64,000 nt of DNA from JAPLDB01 sp038230515. GTDB lineage: Bacteria > Bacteroidota > Bacteroidia > AKYH767-A > 2013-40CM-41-45. The notes beneath the pieces are model-generated. The model was not told the origin of the DNA, did not search any database, and was given only the letters and a program-made list of their open reading frames with translations. Below, piece after piece: positions 8,029 through 16,575 of this stretch. Position numbers and translations under genes: made by a program. Numbering within the stretch: position 1 is the first letter of the stretch; every line of letters starts with the position of its first letter. The stretch covers positions 1 to 64,000 of the forward strand of contig JBBRND010000020.1 of assembly GCA_038230515.1 (NCBI GenBank), in the 5' to 3' direction.

Positions 8029-8919
8029 ATGAGTAAAAAGTTTTTAATCATTCTTCTTTTTCTTCCGAACATTTTCTATTCATGCAAATATTTTAAGAAG
8101 AGTGATGAGAAGCCGAAAGATGCAGTGGCACGGGTGTTTGACAAGTATCTTTCCGCTGATGAACTTGCGGGAGTTGTTCCGGCTAACGCATCAAGACAGG
8201 ATAGCGCAACAATCATCAAGAATTACGTTGACAATTGGATTCATCAACAAGTTGTTCTGCACAAAGCGGAGAGTAATCTTGATGAACAGAAAAAAGATGT
8301 GGACAAGCAGTTGGAAGAATACCGAAATTCACTCTTGCGATATGCTTACGAAAAGGCATTGATTGAGCAGAAACTTGATACCAATGTTTCTGACAAGGAG
8401 ATTGAAGATTTTTACAATGCCAATCCCGGCAATTTTGAATTGAAGAGCAACATTCTGAAAGTAATTTATCTCCGGCTGAATAAAAAATCTCCGAAACTTC
8501 AGAAGGCGCGCGATTGGTATGCTTCAGACAATCCGAAAGAAAGAGAACTACTGAAGGATTATTGCCATCAATACGCCCTTAATTTTTTTCTTGATGATGA
8601 TACATGGTTGCTCTTTGATGATTTGCTTAAAGAGATTCCCATCAAGACTTACGATCAGGAACAGTTTCTACAGAACAACCGCAACATAGAAATTGAGGAT
8701 TCAACAACGATTTATTTCGTCAGCATAAAAGGTTTTAAAATCAAAAATAGTTTGTCGCCACTTAGCTTTGAGAAGAACAACATCCGAAACATGATTATCA
8801 ACCAGCGTAAGTTGAAGTTGATTGAAGAGATGGAGCAGCAGGCGTATGAGGATGCCAGGCGGGGGAATGATTTTGAGGTTTATCAGTCAGCCGTGAATAA
8901 AAAAATGCCCTCAAATTAA
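8029..8919 (+). CDS. SurA_N-like lipoprotein, parvulin partner
   Basis: 296 aa from the ATG at 8029. This start gives a lipoprotein signal peptide with the lipobox F-Y-S-C around residue 18; the frame is open nine codons further upstream. The mature part is helical and highly charged, with an N-terminal segment (D-K-Y-L-S-A-D-E-L... Y-V-D-N-W-I-H-Q-Q-V-V-L-H-K-A) resembling the SurA/PpiC chaperone domain. I see no H-I-L...H-I-I rotamase core, so it is probably a non-catalytic chaperone anchored to a membrane. It follows a catalytic paralogue, which suggests joint work in outer-membrane protein folding. Confidence 0.7.
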   Translation: MSKKFLIILLFLPNIFYSCKYFKKSDEKPKDAVARVFDKYLSADELAGVVPANASRQDSATIIKNYVDNWIHQQVVLHKAESNLDEQKKDVDKQLEEYRNSLLRYAYEKALIEQKLDTNVSDKEIEDFYNANPGNFELKSNILKVIYLRLNKKSPKLQKARDWYASDNPKERELLKDYCHQYALNFFLDDDTWLLFDDLLKEIPIKTYDQEQFLQNNRNIEIEDSTTIYFVSIKGFKIKNSLSPLSFEKNNIRNMIINQRKLKLIEEMEQQAYEDARRGNDFEVYQSAVNKKMPSN

Positions 8920-9048
8920 ATGCATCCTGTTTTGTTGTTACGAACTAAAAAAAGCGTTGCGTTGAAAATTATTTTACATACGCTCTACTCTGCAAGTTTT
9001 CGATACTTTACCAGTTGGGTTGCGAAGCACAAGGCAGGTGTTTAGCTG

Positions 9049-9324
9049 TAAACCAGTTTACTTCTTTGCTAAACCAGAATACTTCCGAAGTAAACCGGAT
9101 GACCTATTCAGGTAAACCGGTTTACTAAGTTTCTAAACCTCATTACTTAGTTGCTAAACTAATTAACCTCTGAAGTAAACCAGTTTTCTTATTTACTAAA
9201 CCGGTTAACTTATACAGGTAAACCGGATTACTAAGTTGCTAAACTAATTAACCTCTGAAGTAAATCAGTTTACTTCTTTGCTAAACCAGTTTACTTGTGC
9301 AGGTAAACTGGTTTACTTCACTTC
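9049..9324. repeat. 21-bp tandem array 2 (13 units, three of 22 bp)
   Basis: Thirteen head-to-tail units each begin TAAAC, most TAAACC. Ten are 21 bp and three (units 3, 8, 12) are 22 bp; all three longer units end in CAGG. Several units contain a GTAAACCGGTTTAC-type palindrome. Two units (6 and 10) are identical to each other but not to their neighbours, suggesting block duplication. Stops and the one-base insertions rule out a continuous reading frame. The array fills most of the 565-bp gap between 8920 and 9484, in which I see no gene. Confidence 0.92.
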
Positions 9325-9484
9325 ATTGTTTTTGAAGTGAAAAGGGGGTTTTCAGTAAAAACTTTTAAGATTGAAAGAGTTCGCTGTGGATGAAATTTTT
9401 TATTGCAACGAACTGCACGAAGAAGATGTAGGAGAAACTTTTTTTTACATTTACGGTTTTTCAGGATCGAAGTTCTGAAGACAC

Positions 9485-10258
9485 ATGAATGTTTCAGTAA
9501 CTCATGGACATATGATAAAATACGTTGCATTTCTTGACATACTTGGTTTTAAGGACATGGTTCTAAACAACGAGCATGAAAAACTAGTACCGGCATTTGA
9601 AAGGTTATTTGCAAAGAGTGTTAATGACGGAGTTTCTCTTTTCTCTCATTCACCAGGAAAATATTATCCAATTAACTGCTTAGTTGTTTCCGGTAGCATT
9701 TTTTTGTGGACTGAACATGACAACCCATCTCAATTTTTTTTGTTAGTTGCATCTGTAAGATCAATTATTGGAGGGTGCATGTCGTGGGGATTTCCATTAA
9801 GAGGCGCAATCTCTCATGGAGACCTTTCCTTTTCACATACTCGTCTGCATGAAAAGAAAGATCTTTTCGCGCAAACACTTATCGGGAAAGCTATTGTCAA
9901 TGCTTACCAGGACGAGAAAAAACAAGAATGGGCTGGATGTATTATTACCAAGCCAACTGTGCAATATGTCGAAGAGAAACATAATACTAGCGGAGATATC
10001 AAAACGTTAAGCAATCGCCTCCCGCAACGTTATCTTTTTAAGTATAAGGTTCCAATGAAAGAGGGGGAAATTGAAGATAGGTATGTTGTGAATTGGATTC
10101 CGAATTTTACTGGTACACTAGATTCGCAAACCATAAGGGCACGCTTTGCGATGCATAAAAAAAATGTAAAAAATTGGAGTGTAGAACGTAAAATTGTAAA
10201 CACTCTAAATTTTATTGAAATCGCAAAAACAAAAACTAAGACGGTAAATGGAAACTAG
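9485..10258 (+). CDS. Class III nucleotidyl cyclase-like protein, probably inactive
   Basis: 257 aa; the ATG at 9512 (M-I-K-Y-V-A-F-L-D-I-L-G-F) is an equally good start and closer to the family N-terminus. F-L-D-I-L-G-F near residues 16-22 is the first metal-binding motif of class III adenylate/guanylate cyclase folds, and G-F-P-L-R-G-A-I-S-H-G-D-L near 100-112 is typical of the small single-domain cyclase-like family. The second metal Asp normally found in '[FV]-S-D-S-I' is Gly here (V-V-S-G-S-I-F-L-W, G70). Catalysis is therefore doubtful. Its last 11 bp overlap the start of a lipoprotein gene, suggesting coupled translation and a joint function. Confidence 0.65.
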   Translation: MNVSVTHGHMIKYVAFLDILGFKDMVLNNEHEKLVPAFERLFAKSVNDGVSLFSHSPGKYYPINCLVVSGSIFLWTEHDNPSQFFLLVASVRSIIGGCMSWGFPLRGAISHGDLSFSHTRLHEKKDLFAQTLIGKAIVNAYQDEKKQEWAGCIITKPTVQYVEEKHNTSGDIKTLSNRLPQRYLFKYKVPMKEGEIEDRYVVNWIPNFTGTLDSQTIRARFAMHKKNVKNWSVERKIVNTLNFIEIAKTKTKTVNGN

Positions 10259-11007
10259 ATTTGTATTCCTCTTGCTCTTAATTTTGAATGGATGCTCAAA
10301 GCCAATCTATCAGGTATTTGAAGCACAATCATCAAATGTAAATCTTGTAGAAAATTTTTTTTTACGAAGGCAAGAATATAAAAATAAGCTACAATCTTTG
10401 GCAACAAAAAGGAACAGTAGCATTCAAAATTTTCAATAAAAGTTCAAATCCAATTTTTATTGATTGGAATAAAAGCAATTTTATTTTTAACAATCAAAGC
10501 AATAATTATTGGAAAGATGTCGAAGTTTCAACTGGAACCAGTGCTTCTGCAAGAAATGAAAATGTTGCAGTGGCTGTTGGTGTATCCGTAAAGGAAAAAA
10601 CGAAACCCAATATTCAACTTCCTCCTAACACATACACATCCGTGAATCACTTTGACCTAAATCAACCTTCGATTGACTTAACTGGTAAAATGGACAGAAT
10701 CTAGGGCGAAGTTATTTACACAAAAGAAAATACTCCTCTCTCCTTTAGAAATTACATCGCATACTCTTTTGATAAGGACTTTAAGGAACTGAACTATATT
10801 GACAACAATTTTTATGTATCCAAAATAACTGTGATTAAGCAAAAACAATTTCAAAAACTTTTTTGGAAACGTGAGTACGAAGAAAATCAAAAAGATAATC
10901 CAAGCAAATTTTATAGTACAGAAAGAATTTTTGATGCTGTTTCCACTGGAATTTTTATTGGTGTAATATCTATTCCTCTAATTTTGATTCTGTTAAGCGG
11001 AAGATAA
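10248..11007 (+). pseudogene. Broken lipoprotein gene: frameshift plus amber stop
   Basis: The ATG overlaps the cyclase-like gene. The first 38 codons give a lipoprotein signal (L-L-L-I-L-N-G-C). A run of nine T at 10355-10363 then shifts the frame. After it the second frame reads Y-E-G-K-N-I-K-I-S-Y-N-L-W-Q-Q-K-G-T-V-A-F-K and stays open to a TAG at 10702. It continues beyond the TAG to a TAA at 11005, with a predicted C-terminal membrane segment (I-F-I-G-V-I-S-I-P-L-I-L-I-L-L). Removing one T and the amber codon restores about 250 codons. A single T-tract error is possible, but the independent nonsense codon favours decay. No known family recognised. Confidence 0.8.
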
Positions 11008-11029
11008 AATCGTCTGGGATTGACAACAA

Positions 11030-11105
11030 GCCCGAAAGGGCAGTCCCTTTAATTCAAAGTAAAAAAGTTTCCAATCCTTAGCTCTTTAGTAAGGGGCGAA
11101 AGCCC
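11030..11105. other. Two short GAAA-loop hairpins
   Basis: GCCC-GAAA-GGGC at 11030-11041 and GGGC-GAAA-GCCC at 11094-11105 lie between the broken lipoprotein gene and rpsA. Each is a 4-bp stem closed by a GNRA tetraloop. They could be weak transcription ends or remnants of a dispersed repeat; no T-run follows either. Confidence 0.45.
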
Positions 11106-11174
11106 TCGGGGTTGCACTCAAAATTACTGCTCTCACCCCCATTTCCCCTCTCACAACAAAGTGTTTTCTTTTTT

Positions 11175-11203
11175 TTGGTACTTGCAGAATATCATTACAT
11201 TTG
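11175..11203 (+). promoter_or_regulatory. rpsA promoter
   Basis: TTG at 11175-11177, an 18-bp gap, then TACATTTG at 11196-11203, an exact TAnnTTTG -7 element. It is followed by an A/T-rich leader of about 45 nt ending A-A-C-A-A-T-T-T-A-A-A-A-T-T-T-A-A before the ATG. Similar AACAATT leaders precede the genes at 34752 and 62450 (minus). Confidence 0.75.
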
Positions 11204-11254
11204 CATCCCCTAAAAATAAAAATCAATAATTAATATTAACAATTTAAAATTTAA

Positions 11255-13234
11255 ATGATTACGGAAGAAATCACTAACCCAACTTCAGAAGCCGAAAACA
11301 CGGGCTCTACTGAAAAGCCACAGAACCCTTACGCGTTTAATTGGGAAACTGCAGGAAAAAGTGGCGACATTTATAGTGCTGACGAACGTGGCCGCATGGC
11401 AAAGATGTACGATGATACACTCAGTTCAGTTGTTGAGCATGAGGTGGTAGAAGGTACAGTTGTTACAGTAGGTATAAAAGATGTTTTGATTAACATCGGT
11501 TTTAAGAGTGACGGCATGGTGCCGCTTGCTGAGTTTCGCCACTTTCCTGATTTGAAAGCCGGAGACAAAGTGGAAGTTTTTATTGAAACGCAGGAGGATA
11601 AATCGGGTCAGTTGGTTCTTTCGCATAAGAAGGCGCGCGCACTTAAATCGTGGGAGCGTGTAAATAGTGCGCTTGAAAAACAAGAGGTAATTCAGGGTTT
11701 TGTAAAATGCCGCACAAAGGGCGGATTGATAGTGGATGTGTTCGGTATTGAAGCGTTTTTGCCGGGTTCTCAAATTGATGTGAAACCGATTCGCGATTAC
11801 GATCAGTTTGTAAATAAAACCATGGAGTTCAAAGTTGTGAAGATCAACAATGAATTTAAGAACGTGGTGGTTAGTCATAAAATATTGATTGAAGAAGAGC
11901 TTGAACTGCAGAAAGCAGAGATCATGAAGAAGCTTGAGAAAGGTCAGGTTCTTGAAGGCACTGTTAAAAATATTACTTCTTATGGTGTGTTCATGGATCT
12001 TGGCGGAGTTGACGGATTGCTTCATATCACGGACATGTCGTGGGGTCGCGTTGGGCACCCTGAAGAAGTGGTGAAGCTTGATCAGAAACTGCAGGTTGTA
12101 ATTCTTGATTTTGATGATGAGAAAAAACGTATTGCTCTCGGCTTGAAACAACTTACTGCGCATCCGTGGACGCAGCTTGATGAGAATATTAAAGTGGGCG
12201 ATAAAATAAAAGGGAAGGTTGTGTTGATTGCTGACTACGGTGCATTTATTGAAGTGCTTCCGGGAGTGGAAGGATTGATACACGTTTCTGAAATGAGTTG
12301 GAGTCAGCATTTGCGAAGCCCGCACGATTTTTTGAAAATAGGAGATGAAGTGGAAGCGATGATTCTTACAATGGATCGCGAAGAGCGCAAAATGTCACTC
12401 GGCTTAAAACAACTAAAACCCGATCCGTGGACTAATGTTGCGGAGAAATATCCTGTAGGATCGAAGCATACAACGGTGGTGAAAAACTTTCAGCCGTTCG
12501 GAGTTTTTGTTGAGCTCGAAGAAGGGGTAGATGGATTAGTTCACATCAGCGATCTTTCGTGGACTAAAAAGATCAAGCATCCGAATGAGTTTTGCAAAGT
12601 AGGTGATAAGATGGAAGTGGTAGTACTTGAGTTGGATGGAGAGAACCGCAGATTGTCTCTCGGGCATAAACAGCTTGAAGATAATCCGTGGGATGTTTTT
12701 GAAAGTGTATTTGCAATCGGCTCCATCCATGAAGGAACGGTAATGAAACTGGCTGACAAGGGCGCTATCGTTGCATTGCAATACGGCATTGAAGGATACG
12801 CACCGGGCAAACACATTATTAAAGAGGACGGAAAAACTTCGCTGAAGGTTGATGAGAAAGCGGAATTTAAAATTCTTGAATTCAATAAAGATCAAAAAAG
12901 AATTTTGGTTTCTCACCGCGCGATACATGATGAGAAGGCCAATGAAGCGAAGGTTGCTGAGGGTGCTGCTCAAAACCGCGATCGTGAAGACACTGCTAAA
13001 ACAGTGAAGCGCATGAAGGATACTTCAGAGAAAACTACGCTGGGCGATCTGTCTGCATTGAGCGATCTGAAAACTTCGATGGAAGAAACTGCTGCCAAGA
13101 AAACAAGAAAGAAAGCAGCGGAGAAAAAAGCCGAAGCAAGTGCAGAACCAAACGTTGATGCATCTGCAGAATCTTCAGCCGAAGCCCCTGCAGAACCCGC
13201 AGAAGAAAAGAAAGAAGAAAAAACAGAAGAATAA
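11255..13234 (+). CDS. rpsA: 30S ribosomal protein S1
   Basis: 659 aa with six S1 OB-fold repeats between about residues 60 and 555. The third to fifth are most canonical (G-x-V-x-x-[IF]-x-x-[YF]-G-[VA]-F-[MIV]-[DE]-L, G-L-[LIV]-H-[IV]-[ST]-[DE]-[ML]-S-W). The C-terminal 80 residues are an Ala/Glu/Lys-rich tail, common in Bacteroidota S1. S1 binds mRNA on the 30S subunit and helps initiation, important in a phylum with weak Shine-Dalgarno use. Strong promoter upstream and terminator immediately downstream. Confidence 0.97.
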   Translation: MITEEITNPTSEAENTGSTEKPQNPYAFNWETAGKSGDIYSADERGRMAKMYDDTLSSVVEHEVVEGTVVTVGIKDVLINIGFKSDGMVPLAEFRHFPDLKAGDKVEVFIETQEDKSGQLVLSHKKARALKSWERVNSALEKQEVIQGFVKCRTKGGLIVDVFGIEAFLPGSQIDVKPIRDYDQFVNKTMEFKVVKINNEFKNVVVSHKILIEEELELQKAEIMKKLEKGQVLEGTVKNITSYGVFMDLGGVDGLLHITDMSWGRVGHPEEVVKLDQKLQVVILDFDDEKKRIALGLKQLTAHPWTQLDENIKVGDKIKGKVVLIADYGAFIEVLPGVEGLIHVSEMSWSQHLRSPHDFLKIGDEVEAMILTMDREERKMSLGLKQLKPDPWTNVAEKYPVGSKHTTVVKNFQPFGVFVELEEGVDGLVHISDLSWTKKIKHPNEFCKVGDKMEVVVLELDGENRRLSLGHKQLEDNPWDVFESVFAIGSIHEGTVMKLADKGAIVALQYGIEGYAPGKHIIKEDGKTSLKVDEKAEFKILEFNKDQKRILVSHRAIHDEKANEAKVAEGAAQNRDREDTAKTVKRMKDTSEKTTLGDLSALSDLKTSMEETAAKKTRKKAAEKKAEASAEPNVDASAESSAEAPAEPAEEKKEEKTEE

Positions 13235-13242
13235 AGTAAAAG

Positions 13243-13274
13243 AAATCCTCTCCTAAACGGAGGGGATTTTTTTT
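13243..13274 (+). terminator. rpsA terminator
   Basis: An 11-bp stem, AAATCCTCTCC with GGAGGGGATTT (one G-U pair) and loop TAAAC, is followed by a T-run to 13274. Confidence 0.85.
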
Positions 13275-13305
13275 GATACTTCAAATTATGTAAGTAGTAC
13301 ATTTG
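13273..13305 (+). promoter_or_regulatory. Candidate pyrR-pyrB promoter
   Basis: TTG at 13273-13275 (inside the rpsA terminator T-run) and TACATTTG at 13298-13305. The -7 is an exact match, but the 22-bp gap is longer than usual. The ATG of pyrR is at 13314, so the transcript would be leaderless or nearly so. Confidence 0.5.
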
Positions 13306-13313
13306 CCTCGCTT

Positions 13314-13853
13314 ATGCAAAGACGAATTCTTTTAGACAACGCACACTTCGGAATTACGATCAATCGTCTTTGTCATCAATTGATCGAGAACCATAACGAC
13401 TTTTCTCATTCTGTAATCATCGGCTTGCAGCCGCGAGGCGTATTGGTAGCACATAGAATTCACGATGTTTTGTGCAAATTATTTCCTGCTAAAAAAATTG
13501 CGTGTGGCGATCTGGATGTCACCTTTCACCGCGATGATTTCCGCAGAAGAGAAATTGTAATTCCAAGCGAAACGAAAATTGATTTTGTGATTGAAGATAA
13601 GAACGTGATTCTTGTTGATGATGTGCTGTACACAGGGCGCACAATCCGCGCAGGCATGGATGCACTGCTCGATTTCGGTCGCCCGAAGAAGGTAGAGTTG
13701 CTTACGCTTGTTGACCGTAGATACAGCCGACACTTGCCAATCGCTCCCGACTATATCGGCATTTCTGTTGATACCATTACTTCAGAAAAAGTTTTTGTTC
13801 ATTGGAAAGAGATTGACGGGAATGATGAGGTAATTTTGGAAATAAGAAATTAG
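13314..13853 (+). CDS. pyrR: PyrR-type phosphoribosyltransferase
   Basis: 179 aa, normal for PyrR. The PRPP-binding motif V-I-L-V-D-D-V-L-Y-T-G-R-T is at residues 98-110, with L-Q-P-R-G near 38-42 and a D-R-R loop near the C-terminus. PyrR proteins convert uracil and PRPP to UMP and, in Firmicutes, attenuate pyr operons by binding mRNA. I see no pyr anti-terminator upstream here, so only the enzymatic role is supported. pyrB follows 15 bp downstream, a conserved pair. Confidence 0.93.
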   Translation: MQRRILLDNAHFGITINRLCHQLIENHNDFSHSVIIGLQPRGVLVAHRIHDVLCKLFPAKKIACGDLDVTFHRDDFRRREIVIPSETKIDFVIEDKNVILVDDVLYTGRTIRAGMDALLDFGRPKKVELLTLVDRRYSRHLPIAPDYIGISVDTITSEKVFVHWKEIDGNDEVILEIRN

Positions 13854-13868
13854 AAAGAGTACGAAACA

Positions 13869-14795
13869 ATGACATCACTCAGTTCAAATCATCTTTTAGG
13901 AATTAAGAATCTCAGCAAAGAAGACATTGAACTTATTTTTTCTACGGCTGATAATTTCAAAGATGTACTCAACCGACCGATGAAGAAAGTTCCTTCACTG
14001 CGCGATGTAACGGTTGCAAATTTATTTTTTGAAAACTCCACCCGTACTCGTTTGTCGTTTGAACTTGCGGAGAGAAGATTGAGTGCCGATGTTATCAACT
14101 TTGCTGCATCATTCTCGTCAGTAAGCAAAGGAGAAACGTTGATTGATACGGTGAATAATATTCTCGCAATGAAGGTGGACATTGTTGTGATGCGTCATCC
14201 GAATGCGGGGGCTGCACTTTTCTTAAGCAAGCATGTAAATGCAAAAATTGTAAATGCGGGTGACGGTGCGCATGAGCATCCAACGCAGGCATTACTCGAT
14301 GCATATTCTATTCGCGAAAAGCACGGAGAAGTGAAAGGGAAAAAAGTAGTGATCGTTGGAGATATTCTTCACTCAAGGGTTGCGCTTTCAAATATTTATT
14401 GCCTTCAGAAACTCGAAGCAGAAGTAATGGTTTGCGGACCGACTACGCTGATGCCGAAATTTATTTCTTCGCTTGGAGTAAAAGTAGAACACGATCTTCG
14501 AAAGGCGCTTGAGTGGTGCGATGTTGCAAACATGCTTCGTATTCAATTGGAGCGTCAAGACATAAAATATTTTCCTTCGCTTCGTGAATACATGATGCTG
14601 TACGGATTGGATAAACAACTTCTAAATTCCTTGAGTAAGAAGATTACGGTAATGCATCCCGGACCCATCAACCGCGGAGTTGAAATTACAAGTGAAGTTG
14701 CCGACAGTGATCAGTCGATTATTCTTCAGCAAGTAGAAAACGGAGTAGCGATCAGGATGGCTGTGCTTTATTTGCTGGCGGGGAAAGTTAATTGA
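13869..14795 (+). CDS. pyrB: Aspartate carbamoyltransferase catalytic subunit
   Basis: 308 aa. Carbamoyl-phosphate binding motif F-F-E-N-S-T-R-T-R with S-T-R-T at 57-60, and H-P-T-Q-A-L-L-D at 137-143, both diagnostic of ATCase. It catalyses carbamoyl phosphate plus aspartate to N-carbamoyl-aspartate, the committed pyrimidine step. The C-terminal P-G-P-I-N-R-G-V-E-I loop is intact. Downstream of pyrR and 1 bp before the Nudix gene, so a three-gene operon is likely. Confidence 0.96.
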   Translation: MTSLSSNHLLGIKNLSKEDIELIFSTADNFKDVLNRPMKKVPSLRDVTVANLFFENSTRTRLSFELAERRLSADVINFAASFSSVSKGETLIDTVNNILAMKVDIVVMRHPNAGAALFLSKHVNAKIVNAGDGAHEHPTQALLDAYSIREKHGEVKGKKVVIVGDILHSRVALSNIYCLQKLEAEVMVCGPTTLMPKFISSLGVKVEHDLRKALEWCDVANMLRIQLERQDIKYFPSLREYMMLYGLDKQLLNSLSKKITVMHPGPINRGVEITSEVADSDQSIILQQVENGVAIRMAVLYLLAGKVN

Positions 14796-14796
14796 A

Positions 14797-15252
14797 ATGC
14801 CCTCCTTCACCATCCGTGTTTACGGCATCTGCCTTTACGATAACAATCACGTTTTAGTTAGCGATGAATTTATTTACGGAAAGTATGTTACTAAATTTCC
14901 CGGTGGTGGTTTGCAGTTTAGAGAAGGAACAATTGATTGTCTGAAGCGGGAGATGGTGGAGGAAGCGTTTCAGGAAGTTGAAGTACTTGAACACTTTTAC
15001 ACAACAGATTTTTTTCAGCCATCCGCTTTTGATGAAGCAAAGCAAGTGATCAGTATTTATTACCTGATAAAGTTTTTGGATGAGATTAAATTTAAGATCA
15101 GCGAGACGAAATTTGATTTTGCAGAGTTGAAAAATGATGCGCAATCATTTCGGTGGATTGAATTGAGGAAGCTAACCGCGAATGAATTTACACTGCCGAT
15201 TGACCAAAGAGTGGGGGAGATGCTGATTGAAAAGTTTCGTCACGATGGCTGA
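14797..15252 (+). CDS. Nudix hydrolase
   Basis: 151 aa. Nudix box starting in P-G-G-G-L-Q-F-R-E-G and ending L-K-R-E-M-V-E-E-A (R51-E52...E55-E56) fits G-x5-E-x7-R-E-U-x-E-E-x-G-U except that the last Gly is replaced (E-E-A-F). Family members hydrolyse nucleoside diphosphate derivatives. The gene begins one base after the pyrB stop, and a house-cleaning role for nucleotides is a reasonable guess. Substrate unknown. Confidence 0.88.
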   Translation: MPSFTIRVYGICLYDNNHVLVSDEFIYGKYVTKFPGGGLQFREGTIDCLKREMVEEAFQEVEVLEHFYTTDFFQPSAFDEAKQVISIYYLIKFLDEIKFKISETKFDFAELKNDAQSFRWIELRKLTANEFTLPIDQRVGEMLIEKFRHDG

Positions 15253-15292
15253 ACAACTTTCGCAAATCTGAAGCCGGCTTTTCTCAACTCCT

Positions 15293-15964
15293 TTAGGAAT
15301 AATTGTTTTCTTCATTTGTTTTAGGTTTGGGAATAAGCACAATGTATTTTCTCTTTGTTCCGTTGCCGCTTGCTTTCACAAAAGCATTTTCAAGATGATA
15401 ATCAAGAACAAGTTCGGAAGCCATGTAAAAAGCATGCTTAAGGGATTCTGTCTGCCAAACAAAAATTGCAGAGTCGCTAAATGTGACTTTGTTTGAATAG
15501 CAATCACGCACTTCATTTTCACTCATGATTGAATCAGAGATCGCAAGTTTATTAAGAAATGTAAGCTCCTGAATTTTAACAGACACTACACCGAACGGAA
15601 TCATTCCAAGCTTCATCGCAGCGGAACGTGTGAGATCAATGATCCTGCTTTTCTTAAAAGGTCCGCGGTCATTGACACGCACAATTACACTTTTGTTATT
15701 GTGCTTTCCTGTCACGAGTAAAATCGTATTGAAAGGAAGTGTGCGATGCGCAGCCGTGAAATCATTCATGTTGTATTCTTCGCCATTACTTGTTTCTCGA
15801 CCCTCAAATTTGTCATGGTAGAAAGATGCTTTACCGAAGGTGGTTAAGGAATCAGTTGACTGAGCGAAAACTTGTCCGCTAAAGAGAAGAAGTAAACCGT
15901 AAACTGTTCGCCTTGGCGAATCCGTCCTCCGGCTGATAAACCGCAGACATCTTAGAAAATTCAT
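15293..15964 (-). CDS. RlpA-like double-psi beta-barrel lipid-side lytic protein
   Basis: 223 aa with an N-terminal hydrophobic segment (V-Y-G-L-L-L-L-F-S-G-Q-V-F-A) preceded by an arginine-rich stretch. The RlpA domain at about 40-125 has G-K-A-S-F-Y-H-D-K-F-E-G-R-E-T-S-N-G-E, A-A-H-R-T-L-P-F-N-T and V-R-V-N-D-R-G-P-F, including the Asp and His of the active-site groove. RlpA proteins cleave denuded septal peptidoglycan. The C-terminal 90 residues are not a SPOR domain I can recognise. Stands alone, convergent with the Nudix gene. Confidence 0.85.
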   Translation of the reverse strand: MNFLRCLRFISRRTDSPRRTVYGLLLLFSGQVFAQSTDSLTTFGKASFYHDKFEGRETSNGEEYNMNDFTAAHRTLPFNTILLVTGKHNNKSVIVRVNDRGPFKKSRIIDLTRSAAMKLGMIPFGVVSVKIQELTFLNKLAISDSIMSENEVRDCYSNKVTFSDSAIFVWQTESLKHAFYMASELVLDYHLENAFVKASGNGTKRKYIVLIPKPKTNEENNYS

Positions 15965-16029
15965 CGTGTCAAGTTACAACGATGAAGTGTTCTAGTCAAT
16001 TCCATGTTTGTATATTTGAAAAAAATAGA

Positions 16030-16575
16030 ATGCAAAACGTACTTTCTGTTCGCGAAATTTCTGCGCAGGATATTGAATCTCTTGTTGACTACTGGACTAA
16101 ATCCGATCCTGCATTTCTTGTCAGCATGGGAGTTGATCTTGTCAGGGGTCCTGCGCCAGATGACTTGAGGGAAATGTTGCAACAACAACTTTCTCAAGAT
16201 TACCAAGAAAAAAAATCATACTGTATTATCTGGCTCGTTGATGGAAGCCCTGTTGGTCATTCAAACGTCAACAAAATTATTTTCGGAGAGGAGGCATCCA
16301 TGCACCTGCATATTTGAAATTCTTCTCTTAGAAAAAAAGGAAACGGGACCGAGTTAGTGAAGAGGTCACTTCCCTATTTTTTTTATAATTGTAAGTTGAA
16401 GAAATTGTCTTGCGAGCCCTACGCGCTGAATCCTGCGCCCAATAATACATTGAAGAAAGTAGGATTTACTTTTGTAAGGCAGTATCGAACCGTCCCTAAC
16501 TTTCTCAGCTTTGAGCAGGAAGTATTGAGATGGGAGATCAGCGAAGAGAGATTTTTAAAAATTATTTCAGTTTAA
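16030..16575 (+). pseudogene. GNAT acetyltransferase split by an in-frame TGA
   Basis: The ATG at 16030 begins M-Q-N-V-L-S-V-R-E-I-S-A-Q-D. The frame runs through G-S-P-V-G-H-S-N-V-N-K-I to M-H-L-H-I and stops at TGA (16315-16317). The same frame continues without indel as N-S-S-L-R-K-K-G-N-G-T-E-L-V-K-R-S-L-P-Y-F-F and ends N-P-A-P-N-N-T-L-K-K-V-G-F-T-F-V. These are typical acetyl-CoA-binding and C-terminal GNAT pieces. The TGA falls where family members have Trp, so a single TGG-to-TGA change explains it. About 181 codons in total. Recoding is unlikely because TGA is a normal stop elsewhere in the window. Confidence 0.85.

Noticed and set aside
13234..13314. PyrR-binding attenuator upstream of pyrR
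   Set aside because: The only hairpin is the rpsA terminator, and the predicted transcript has almost no leader.
16315..16317. TGA read as Trp (alternative genetic code)
   Set aside because: TGA ends many intact genes here (for example the 4881 and 14797 genes), and only this gene has an internal TGA.
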